Assembly: GCA_030951095.1 (NCBI GenBank)
Contig: JAUZQI010000014.1
Coordinates: 1 to 30,659 of the forward strand
DNA length: 30,659 nucleotides
Direction: 5' to 3'
Source of the DNA: Mariprofundus sp.
GTDB lineage: Bacteria > Pseudomonadota > Zetaproteobacteria > Mariprofundales > Mariprofundaceae
The notes under the pieces were generated by a model. That model saw nothing but the letters and a program-made list of their open reading frames with translations. It did not search any database and was not told the origin of the DNA. Below, piece after piece: positions 18,948 to 25,839 of the stretch; the stretch's first letter is position 1; every line of letters begins with the position of its first letter. The translations under genes and the position numbers were made by a program.

Positions 18948-19184
18948 CCCCACTTTTCGACTATTTTTCTCCCAATGGGATATTCAGACACAGTTATCCG
19001 TTATCCCAAGATCCGATATTGGCATTGGATGCAGGGTGTAATTATTTGGTTTGTATGACATTTTTAAAAATCATGTGATCACCTCGTTGGTGATGAGTAA
19101 TTTTTCGAAGCACAAGATGAATCAAAGGGTTGCGGTATGCGCCGCATGTCAATGTCGGATTTTGGGGTTATATTTCCCCGGTAT

Positions 19185-19352
19185 TTAAGGAAGTGCTGAT
19201 TAAATTTGGTTTGATGAGACCGCAATGGGAAATGAAGGAGCTCAAGGCAAAGATTGCAAGGCATAGCACCGCTATGACTCAAATCTTTAACGAAGAAATC
19301 GTTCATTTCACATGCAGGATCGCGCATCATGGTTTGATCAGCGCTTCCTTAA
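19185..19352. repeat. 168-bp inverted-repeat-bounded element
   Basis: The ends TTAAGGAAGTGCTGATT (19185-19201) and GATCAGCGCTTCCTTAA (19336-19352) are inverted repeats matching at 15 of 17 positions. Inside is a perfect 6-bp hairpin, CATAGC-ACC-GCTATG (19262-19276), and a smaller one, GAAAT/ATTTC, near 19300. It looks like a miniature mobile element or a dispersed repeat; no coding capacity is evident. Confidence 0.55.
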
Positions 19353-19364
19353 CAGGGCCTGTTC

Positions 19365-19625
19365 ACAGTAATTCTGATTGAAGCGCTGCTACTCCAAATG
19401 AGGCCAGTCAAGGCGCAAGGAGTGAGATTTGATTGTTCTAAATAAACGACGAGTAACGCTGAATGGCCTCGATTGTTTTGAACCAGGCCGGGGCGCAACC
19501 CTGCGGAATATGCCATTTTTATACGCTTTCACGTTATTTCTCACTGATGTTCATTCAACACACTTCGCTCGAAATACCATGCAGTGAAACAAAAATGGCT
19601 ATATCGATACAGTCAAAATTACTGT
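19365..19625. repeat. 261-bp structured repeat with outer inverted repeats and two inner hairpins
   Basis: The outer arms ACAGTAATT (19365-19373) and AATTACTGT (19617-19625) are perfect inverted repeats. Within them lie two independent stems: GAGGCCAGTCA (19400-19410) with TGAATGGCCTC (19460-19470), and GCCATTTTT (19512-19520) with AAAAATGGC (19591-19599), the latter extended by TTTCAC/GTGAAA. The layout folds as a three-way junction. It is probably a dispersed, non-coding repeat; function unknown. Confidence 0.55.
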
Positions 19626-19681
19626 AAGCAGGTCCTGGTGGGAAAATGTGGGTAGTGTCCCCCAGCAAAGGCGGGTAGTTG

Positions 19682-20116
19682 ATGTTCTGGGAAGAAAAAA
19701 CTTTGGCGGAAATGTCTGATGAAGAGTGGGAATCACTCTGCGATGGCTGCGGGCGCTGTTGTGTGTGGAAATTCGAGGATGCGGATTCGGGGGAAATCCT
19801 CTATACCGACATCCGCTGCAGGCTGTTTGATGATGCACACTGCCGCTGCACGGATTACCGTCACAGAAGCGTGCTGGTGCCTGATTGTATGGAAATCCAG
19901 AAGCTGGAAAACAATCAGTTTTCCTGGTTACCGAAGACCTGTGCCTATCGTCTGCTGCACGATGGCAAAACACTGTTCGACTGGCACCCGCTGATTTCCG
20001 GCAATCAGAAATCTGTACATCAAGCAGACATTTCTCTGCAGAAAAAAACCGTTTGCGGTGAGCATTTCAGCGAAGACGATATCGTGCGCCACATTGTTGA
20101 CCCTGATGCATCATAA
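19682..20116 (+). CDS. YcgN/YkgJ-type cysteine-cluster protein (UPF0260-like)
   Basis: Small cytoplasmic protein of 144 aa of unknown biochemical role. The N-terminal CDGCGRCC motif, then further Cys residues (RCRLFDDAHCRCTDY, VPDCMEI, PKTCAYR and a C-terminal CGEHF), is the pattern of the CxxCxxCC zinc or iron-sulfur cluster family to which E. coli YcgN belongs. WLPKTCAYRLL and DWHPLISG are typical of YcgN. ATG 19682 is chosen; a TTG directly before it gives one more residue. It overlaps the next gene by 11 bp, so the two are probably cotranscribed. A start downstream of the structured repeat leaves little room for a promoter. Confidence 0.88.
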   Translation: MFWEEKTLAEMSDEEWESLCDGCGRCCVWKFEDADSGEILYTDIRCRLFDDAHCRCTDYRHRSVLVPDCMEIQKLENNQFSWLPKTCAYRLLHDGKTLFDWHPLISGNQKSVHQADISLQKKTVCGEHFSEDDIVRHIVDPDAS

Positions 20117-20600
20117 CAGACTATGCCCCTGTAGCAGCGGCAATAGATATGCCGCCTGCTGTGAACCGATCATTGAAGGTGCCGCTGCTGCCAGTGCCGA
20201 AGCCTTGATGCGCTCCCGTTATTCCGCCTATGTACTCGGCCACTGGAATTATCTGCATACAAGCTGGCATCCGGATACCCGCCCGTCGAAAGTATCCCCG
20301 ACCTCTACCGACTGGCTGGGGCTGACGATCATCCATGCAACTGAAAATACGGTCGAATTCATCGCAGGTTTCCGTCAAAACGGAAACATCATGGCGCTGC
20401 ACGAAACCAGCCGTTTTGCACAAGTTGACGGTCACTGGCACTACCTGGATGGCGATTGCGATGTCTGCGAAGCCGGCCGAAATACTCCCTGCCCCTGTGG
20501 CAGCGGCCTGAAAACCAAACGCTGCTGTTCAAACGCGGCCTTCGTCTCAACTTCCCGGCACGCCGACTGGCAAGCAGCTATTGCAGTAAAGCGAGATTAA
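20106..20600 (+). CDS. YchJ-type SEC-C motif protein (UPF0225-like)
   Basis: Protein of 164 aa with a SEC-C zinc motif at each end: CPCSSGNRYAACC near the N terminus and CPCGSGLKTKRCC near residues 138-150. The middle (ALMRSRYSAYV through HETSRFAQVDGHWHYLDGD) is the NTF2-like domain of the YchJ family. ATG 20106 starts directly at the zinc motif (MHHNRLCPC) as in relatives and overlaps the upstream gene by 11 bp. Its 3' end overlaps the convergent M50 peptidase gene by 23 bp. Molecular role is not established for the family; zinc binding is inferred from the Cys pattern. Confidence 0.9.
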   Translation: MHHNRLCPCSSGNRYAACCEPIIEGAAAASAEALMRSRYSAYVLGHWNYLHTSWHPDTRPSKVSPTSTDWLGLTIIHATENTVEFIAGFRQNGNIMALHETSRFAQVDGHWHYLDGDCDVCEAGRNTPCPCGSGLKTKRCCSNAAFVSTSRHADWQAAIAVKRD

Positions 20601-21276
20601 TCAGAGCGCCTGCACTACCCATGATCAACGGACCTATGACATTCTGCAATACACCTGAAACCAGCAGCAGGATAATAATCAAAAAACCGAAGGGTTCGAT
20701 GCGAGACAGTTGATAAGCCATCGGACCCGGTAACAGACCGACGGCAACACGCCCTCCATCCAGTGGTGGCAATGGCAAAAGGTTAAAGATGCAAAGCACG
20801 ACGTTGATAATAATTGATGCCTGACACATCAATGCCAATGGCTTGGCGACCCATTCCAGTGATCCTGGCATATTGACTGTCATGGCAAGCACAAGTGTAG
20901 AAACAATGGCCAGCAACAGATTGGTTACAGGCCCGGCCAGAGCTACCCAGATCATATCACGTTTGGGATTCCTTAGTTTGCGAAAATCAATCGGAACCGG
21001 TTTGGCATATCCAAAAAGGAAGGGTGAACCGACAACCAGCAGTAGCACAGGAATCAACACAGTGCCGATCGGGTCGATATGTTTGACTGGATTCAGAGTT
21101 AATCGCCCCATAAAACGGGCTGTGTTATCTCCCAGCTTGTCCGCCACCCAGCCGTGAGCCACTTCATGCAGCACAATAGCAAACAACACAGGCAACGCCC
21201 AGGTACTGATTCCCTGTATGATTGCATCAATATCCATGCATGCACTCAAGCATAAATCAACCCGGATTTCACCCAT
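20578..21276 (-). CDS. Site-2-protease-like M50 family membrane metallopeptidase
   Basis: Polytopic membrane protein of up to 232 aa. The zinc motif HEVAH is in VLFAIVLHEVAHGWVA, the conserved NPVKHIDPIGT block follows, and the third ligand Asp is in FNLLPLPPLDGGRV. About five hydrophobic segments are seen, with no PDZ domain, matching the short S2P-related group of unknown substrates. Start choice is open: ATG 21276 has GGTGAG 6 nt upstream, while ATG 21234 (MDIDAIIQGISTWALPVLFA) begins where relatives do. The 14 extra residues are not hydrophobic. It is convergent with ychJ and divergent from the next gene. Confidence 0.9.
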   Translation of the reverse strand: MGEIRVDLCLSACMDIDAIIQGISTWALPVLFAIVLHEVAHGWVADKLGDNTARFMGRLTLNPVKHIDPIGTVLIPVLLLVVGSPFLFGYAKPVPIDFRKLRNPKRDMIWVALAGPVTNLLLAIVSTLVLAMTVNMPGSLEWVAKPLALMCQASIIINVVLCIFNLLPLPPLDGGRVAVGLLPGPMAYQLSRIEPFGFLIIILLLVSGVLQNVIGPLIMGSAGALINLALLQ

Positions 21277-21353
21277 ATGTTTCTCACCATCTGTTTGCCG
21301 TCAAAACTGCAATATTCAGGAAACTCAGAGTTTTCTTAAAAAGTGGACACCCA

Positions 21354-21363
21354 TTGGTATAGT
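21354..21363 (+). promoter_or_regulatory. Putative extended -10 promoter upstream of the SPOR-like gene
   Basis: TTGGTATAGT carries a TGn extension (21355-21357) followed by TATAGT (5 of 6 matches to TATAAT). No good -35 box is visible at the right distance, as allowed for extended -10 promoters. Transcription would begin near 21370, which argues against start codons upstream of that point for the following gene. Confidence 0.4.
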
Positions 21364-21418
21364 GTTTCGCCGTGACAAAAATAATTGTGGAAATGAACCC
21401 TGTTCTGGTACCAGTAGT

Positions 21419-22159
21419 GTGAAAATACTCTGGCGTGTGATACTGACCGCAGTGCTGGCTGGCCTTACATGGCTATCCTGGCAGTCGCCTCTACCCGCAC
21501 CCGCACCGTCATCAGTACAGGTAAGCCTACCGCCCTACCCAACTGGGACAGCCTCCCCAAATACTGCACCCAACTCTCAATCCAGGCTATCCGTGCGATC
21601 AGAACAAATGCCTCGACAACAGTTATGGAGAGTTGTCACCCGACGCGTCATTTCAAAAGAAGGTATGATAGAGCTGGAAAAACGCCTTGATGCCATGCAT
21701 CTTAAACCACTTACCATTCAGCGCAGGGAAAATTTGACCATGCATGTCTTTGATGATGCAGAACCATTTCATAGCAGCCAACAGGCTCACACAGCCGCCA
21801 GATTCTGGCAGCAACATAATATTGAAACGACCGTGATTAAAACACACGAAGGTGCCTACCTGATTGGTTTGGGACGTTTCTATCAAGCGAAATATGCTGA
21901 AAGCATGCAAAAACAACTGGATCGTGCAGGAAGAAAATACCGTCACCAGCAGCGTACAGTTCCAATTCCCGTCAAACATTTCACATTCCCGCCGACGGAT
22001 AAGGCAACAGCTGAAACACTATGGAAACAACTTAATACCACTGGCATTATTATGCCGATACTCATACCTGAAGACAGATTTCAGGCGTTATATGGAAACA
22101 GCATCCAGCATACCAGCACGAAAAACACAGAAAAAACGAAAGACCCTTTGAACGAATAG
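21419..22159 (+). CDS. Membrane-anchored protein with SPOR-like repeats, function unknown
   Basis: From GTG 21419 the protein is 246 aa. A hydrophobic segment (about residues 5-22, VILTAVLAGLTWLSW) is followed by a Pro/Ser/Thr-rich linker. Two stretches then look like SPOR-type folds: LWRVVTRRVISKEGMIELEKRL onward, and AYLIGLGRFYQAKYAESMQKQLDRAG onward, where the GRF-Y-KYAE pattern is characteristic. SPOR domains bind denuded septal glycan, so a periplasmic wall role is possible, but I cannot name a family. The frame is open back to 21218; GTG 21362 is an alternative, but a promoter appears to lie across it. No good ribosome site was seen for either start. Confidence 0.65.
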   Translation: MKILWRVILTAVLAGLTWLSWQSPLPAPAPSSVQVSLPPYPTGTASPNTAPNSQSRLSVRSEQMPRQQLWRVVTRRVISKEGMIELEKRLDAMHLKPLTIQRRENLTMHVFDDAEPFHSSQQAHTAARFWQQHNIETTVIKTHEGAYLIGLGRFYQAKYAESMQKQLDRAGRKYRHQQRTVPIPVKHFTFPPTDKATAETLWKQLNTTGIIMPILIPEDRFQALYGNSIQHTSTKNTEKTKDPLNE

Positions 22160-22214
22160 AAACATGCCCCCTTTTGAGGCCATGGACAAGGTTAGGCATT
22201 GTTCCGGTAAAAAT

Positions 22215-23345
22215 TCAGTCGTTAATCAGCCCGGCGAAACGATCGAATAAATAATCGGCATCCTGAGGGCCGGGACTTGCCTCGGGATGGTACTGCACAG
22301 AAAAAATTGGTTTCCCCTTCACCCGCAAGCCTTCAATGGTACCGTCAAACAGGGAGCGGTGCGTGATCTCGACATGCGAGGGGATATGATCATCGGCTAC
22401 GGCAAACCCATGATTTTGACTGGTAATCTCTATTTTACCCGTCGTTTCATCCTTGACCGGGTGATTGCCGCCACGATGGCCAAATTTAAGTTTGAAGGTA
22501 GATAATCCGAGGGCCTGACTCAACAGCTGGTGGCCCATGCAAATGCCAAATATCGGCGTATCCGCATCCAGCAATTCACGGATCGTGTCGACAGCGTAAC
22601 CGACAGCAGCAGGATCCCCCGGCCCGTTGGAGAGAAAGATACCATCCGGATTCATGGCCAATACATCAGCAGCCGAGGCAGATGCCGGAACAATGGTCAC
22701 CTTCAAACCACGGTCAGTAAGCTTACGGAAAATATTATTTTTGCAGCCGAAATCAAAAGCAACCACATTTTTGTTGGTCTCAGGTTGATTGAAAGCAACG
22801 GCATCCAGATCATAGCTGCCACCCTGCTGCCACGACTCCTGATTCTCACGACTAACCTGACCGACCAGATCGCGTCCTTCCAGCCCTTGCCAGGCGCGAG
22901 CCATGGCTACTGCGTCGCCTTCGGACATACCATCGGATGCAATCACACCATTCTGGGCACCGTTATCACGCAGATTTCGAACCAGCGCCCGTGTATCAAT
23001 TCCTGCAATACCGACTACACCTTGCTCAGCCAGCCACGTATTCAAATCACCTTCGGCCCGATAGTTTGAAGTCAAACGGGCCGGTGCACGCACGATACAA
23101 CCTCGCACTGAAATCGAATCAGATTCCATATCATCCCGGTTGATGCCAACATTGCCGATATGAGGATAGGTAAAAGTGATAATCTGATCAGTATAAGAAG
23201 GGTCGGTGAGAATTTCCTGATAACCGGTCATCGACGTATTAAAACAGACTTCGCCAACTGTATTTCCAACGGCACCAATAGCCTCGCCCTGGAAAATACG
23301 CCCATCAGCAAGTGCCAATATTGCCCTAGTCATCGAATCCGCCAT
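22215..23345 (-). CDS. carA: Carbamoyl-phosphate synthase small subunit (glutaminase)
   Basis: Class I glutamine amidotransferase subunit of 376 aa that feeds ammonia to CarB for pyrimidine and arginine synthesis. The N-terminal CarA domain shows [17 protein letters not shown] and [12 protein letters not shown]. The amidotransferase triad is Cys269 (FGICMGHQ), His353 and Glu355 ([11 protein letters not shown]). The ATG at 23345 has GAGGTGA 7 nt upstream. Only 55 nt separate its stop from the convergent upstream-numbered gene, and no carB follows in the window, so the large subunit must be encoded elsewhere. Confidence 0.97.
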   Translation of the reverse strand: MADSMTRAILALADGRIFQGEAIGAVGNTVGEVCFNTSMTGYQEILTDPSYTDQIITFTYPHIGNVGINRDDMESDSISVRGCIVRAPARLTSNYRAEGDLNTWLAEQGVVGIAGIDTRALVRNLRDNGAQNGVIASDGMSEGDAVAMARAWQGLEGRDLVGQVSRENQESWQQGGSYDLDAVAFNQPETNKNVVAFDFGCKNNIFRKLTDRGLKVTIVPASASAADVLAMNPDGIFLSNGPGDPAAVGYAVDTIRELLDADTPIFGICMGHQLLSQALGLSTFKLKFGHRGGNHPVKDETTGKIEITSQNHGFAVADDHIPSHVEITHRSLFDGTIEGLRVKGKPIFSVQYHPEASPGPQDADYLFDRFAGLIND

Positions 23346-23449
23346 ACTACGATCACCTCACATTTCAACGCCGCGCAGAGTACGTAATCCCCACATCAAA
23401 GTCGAGTTGAAAGCGAAGACAACCGCCGCAGGGTATTATTCTGATGGAG

Positions 23450-23464
23450 CGGAAAACTTTTCCG
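23450..23464. promoter_or_regulatory. 15-bp perfect palindrome between carA and radA
   Basis: CGGAAAA-C-TTTTCCG is a perfect 7-bp inverted repeat around one central base, in the 271-bp divergent region between carA and radA. It has the size of an operator for a dimeric regulator. No regulator can be named from the sequence alone. Confidence 0.35.
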
Positions 23465-23561
23465 GTTACACTGGCCCGAATACTTCATGCGGCCCGACTT
23501 GGTCAAAGGTACAGGTGGATGAATATCAATGTTTTTAGAATATTATGTGCATTTGGGACTT

Positions 23562-23594
23562 GATCTTGGGTTCCGAGTCGGAGTTCCCGAGATC
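23562..23594 (+). promoter_or_regulatory. Hairpin in the presumed radA leader
   Basis: GATCTTGGG (23562-23570) pairs with CCCGAGATC (23586-23594) over 9 positions, one a G-U pair in RNA, and the loop can form a further TCCGA/TCGGA stem. It ends 22 nt before the radA ATG. A 9-codon frame (23595-23624) starts directly after it and stops inside radA. There is no T-tract, so it is not an ordinary terminator. Confidence 0.4.
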
Positions 23595-23616
23595 ATGAAG
23601 AAAACGGGCTGCCATC

Positions 23617-25038
23617 ATGGCTAAATCGTTTTTTGTCTGCCAACGCTGTGGTGCAGAACATCGCAAGTGGATGGGCCAGTGTCCGGATTGCGGTGGCTGG
23701 AATTCCATTTCCGAACAGGTTGTTGAACAAGCCTCTGCCCGTGCAATCGGCAAAGGAAAAGTACTGGCCACATCTTCCATCACGGATATCAATCTGGAAG
23801 ACAGCCCGCGGCGATCCACCTGCATCGATGAACTGGACAGGGTACTGGGAGGCGGACTGGTGCCCGGTTCCGCCGTATTAATCGGCGGCGACCCCGGCAT
23901 CGGAAAATCCACCGTTCTGCTGCAGGCAGCCGCCAGACTGGCAGCTGCTAAACCCGCAGCAAATCAACCGGCGGCAAACAAACATGCTGCTCCGGTACTC
24001 TATATCACCGGAGAAGAATCCGTGCAGCAAGTACATTTGCGAGGTGAACGCATTAGTGCTTTACATCCGAATTTACTACTTGTCTCCGCCTGCGAGCTGG
24101 AATCGATGCTGGCCACAATTGATAAAATAAAACCGTCCACCGTGATCGTTGATTCCATTCAAACCACCGTCAGCAACCGCCTGACCAGTGCTCCGGGTAC
24201 GGTCTCCCAGGTTAGAGATTGCTCTGCGAACCTGATTCAAAATGCCAAACAGCATGGTCATGCCCTGATTCTGGTCGGCCACGTTACCAAGGAAGGTGCA
24301 CTGGCTGGCCCGCGCGTGCTCGAACACATGGTCGATGCTGTCATCTATTTCGAGGGCGATCGCGGCCATGCCCACCGTATTCTTCGCGCTGTGAAAAACC
24401 GTTTCGGCCCGGCCGGAGAAATCGGTGTGTTTGAAATGACCGATGCAGGCCTCGTCGGTATCCGCGATGCTTCCCGCCTGTTCCTGGCCGAGCGCGCCAG
24501 AGATACCCCCGGCTCAGTGGTGCTTGCCTGTATGGAAGGCACACGCCCGTTGCTGGTCGAAGTGCAGGCGCTGATTGCACCCACTGTCTATGCCACACCG
24601 AAACGTTCGGCTATCGGCGTGGATACCGGACGAGTCGCCATGTTAACAGCCATACTGGAACGGCGCATCGGATTGCCACTATCCCAACATGATGTATATA
24701 TTAATATCGCTGGCGGCGCCCGTGTTAGTGAACCAGCTGCTGATATGGCTGTGTTGCTGTCCATGGTATCAGCCTATCAGAACAAAGCGATCGCTGAAGA
24801 CATTGCTGTGTTCGGAGAAGTTGGGCTCACCGGAGAAGTGCGGCCAGTCGGTCAACCGGAAGCCAGAGCCAGAGAGGCTGCCAATCTGGGCTTTGGAACG
24901 CTGCTGTTACCAGCCGAAAATCATGAGAGAGTGCAGAAGGCTAATATCGTTGCTAACATGCGTGGCCAGACAGAAGCGTCACTTGCGCTGACACCGATCA
25001 GACATTTATCTGAAGCAGCACAGAAATTATTGACCTGA
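23617..25038 (+). CDS. radA: DNA repair protein RadA
   Basis: RecA-related helicase-like protein of 473 aa that promotes branch migration in recombination repair. The zinc finger uses Cys8, 11, 22 and 25 (CQRCG...CPDCG). Walker A is GGDPGIGKST (90-99). The RadA-specific KNRFG motif is at 260-264, and a Lon-like domain without protease function follows (GGARVSEPAADMAVLLS). An insertion of about 15 residues, rich in Ala (KPAANQPAANKHAA, about 111-125), lies where relatives have a short loop before LYITGEES. The ATG has only a weak ribosome site. The stop codon lies inside the target duplication of the MITE at 25039. Confidence 0.97.
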   Translation: MAKSFFVCQRCGAEHRKWMGQCPDCGGWNSISEQVVEQASARAIGKGKVLATSSITDINLEDSPRRSTCIDELDRVLGGGLVPGSAVLIGGDPGIGKSTVLLQAAARLAAAKPAANQPAANKHAAPVLYITGEESVQQVHLRGERISALHPNLLLVSACELESMLATIDKIKPSTVIVDSIQTTVSNRLTSAPGTVSQVRDCSANLIQNAKQHGHALILVGHVTKEGALAGPRVLEHMVDAVIYFEGDRGHAHRILRAVKNRFGPAGEIGVFEMTDAGLVGIRDASRLFLAERARDTPGSVVLACMEGTRPLLVEVQALIAPTVYATPKRSAIGVDTGRVAMLTAILERRIGLPLSQHDVYINIAGGARVSEPAADMAVLLSMVSAYQNKAIAEDIAVFGEVGLTGEVRPVGQPEARAREAANLGFGTLLLPAENHERVQKANIVANMRGQTEASLALTPIRHLSEAAQKLLT

Positions 25039-25203
25039 GAGCTACTTGCAAAAGTCTGGGTGGATAAGATGCAATCCCACTTTGAGTGGATTTTCAGGCT
25101 GGATTGAGGGGCATGGTGGTTCCATGCCTCGAATATTCAGCTTGAAAATACGTCGAAGTGGGGAGGCAGATTGCCGCTCACGACTTTTGCAAGTGGCTCC
25201 TGA
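25035..25203. mobile_element. 161-bp palindromic MITE with 18-bp terminal repeats and 4-bp target duplication
   Basis: GAGCTACTTGCAAAAGTC (25039-25056) and GACTTTTGCAAGTGGCTC (25182-25199) are inverted repeats matching at 17 of 18 positions. The element is flanked by CTGA on both sides (25035-25038 and 25200-25203), a 4-bp target duplication. Further inner pairs are GCAATC/GATTGC (25071/25169), CCCACTT/AAGTGGG (25076/25156), ATTTTCA/TGAAAAT (25090/25143) and GGCATGG/CCATGCC (25110/25122), all centred on about 25119. The whole unit is therefore one long imperfect hairpin. It has no coding capacity. The left CTGA contains the radA stop codon. Confidence 0.85.
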
Positions 25204-25238
25204 GTTTTTTATTTTAACTGGATTGATTGAGGGCTGAC

Positions 25239-25832
25239 TTGAATTTTGTTGATTATATCCTGATAACCATCGTCGGATTGTCGATGGTGCTATCGCTATG
25301 GCGGGGCTTTGCGCGAGAGGTGATTTCGCTGATTGGCCTGATTGCAGCATTTCTGGTTGCCAGCAGGCTATCGGCTCGCACCGGTGACTTCCTCAGCCAG
25401 TGGATACTCAACCCTACTGTTGCTGATATTGCCGGTTTTATTCTTGTATTCGTGCTTGTCATGATTGCAGTCGGGTTGATTGGTGCAATTATTCACCATT
25501 TGGTGGGTGCGGCAGCACTTACGGCTACCGATCGTACACTTGGTGTCTTTTTCGGCGCGGCCCGCGGTGTATTATTGGTTGCACTCTGTTTTCTGGTCTA
25601 TACATCCTACACCAAACCCGACAAGCCCTGGCTGAAAAAAAGTCTTCTGACGCCCTATGTCATCGAACTCGGTAATATGCTGGGCAATATGATTCCACAA
25701 GGTTATCCGTTTTCCAGACAGGGTGCTGCCAAATACGCTTCACCGCAAAACACCCGTTTGCGCATGCGGGATATTATTCCGGCCAGGGATAAAGAAGCGG
25801 TAAAATCCATTTTCGAAACCAACAGGAGATGA
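25239..25832 (+). CDS. cvpA: CvpA family membrane protein
   Basis: Inner-membrane protein of 197 aa with about four hydrophobic segments in the first 130 residues. They begin NFVDYILITIVGLSMVLSLWRGFAREVISLIG, the family signature. The polar C-terminal tail (about 140-197) is cytoplasmic or periplasmic. E. coli CvpA is needed for colicin V export and stress tolerance; its biochemical role is unclear. I choose TTG 25239 since TGAGGG sits 5 nt upstream and NFVDYI is the usual N terminus; a TTG at 25227 is an alternative. It lies just upstream of purF, as in many proteobacteria. Confidence 0.92.
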   Translation: MNFVDYILITIVGLSMVLSLWRGFAREVISLIGLIAAFLVASRLSARTGDFLSQWILNPTVADIAGFILVFVLVMIAVGLIGAIIHHLVGAAALTATDRTLGVFFGAARGVLLVALCFLVYTSYTKPDKPWLKKSLLTPYVIELGNMLGNMIPQGYPFSRQGAAKYASPQNTRLRMRDIIPARDKEAVKSIFETNRR

Positions 25833-25839
25833 GATCGAT

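Larger units (their letters stand above)
18856..19681. other. Gene-free 826-bp region between mraZ and the ycgN-type gene
   Basis: The region holds the mraZ promoter at its left end and two inverted-repeat elements (19185-19352 and 19365-19625), described separately. Open frames here (for example 19130-19381, plus) run through the structured repeats and resemble no protein I know, so I do not call them genes. Nothing recognisable was seen between 18960 and 19184. No clear promoter for the plus-strand gene at 19682 was found. Confidence 0.6.

Noticed and set aside
19130..19381. 83-aa open frame, plus strand, and an overlapping minus-strand frame
   Set aside because: Both run through the inverted-repeat element at 19185-19352 and have no ribosome site or family resemblance.
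22530..23069. 179-aa plus-strand open frame
   Set aside because: It is entirely antisense to carA, whose full motif set is present, and the translation resembles no protein.
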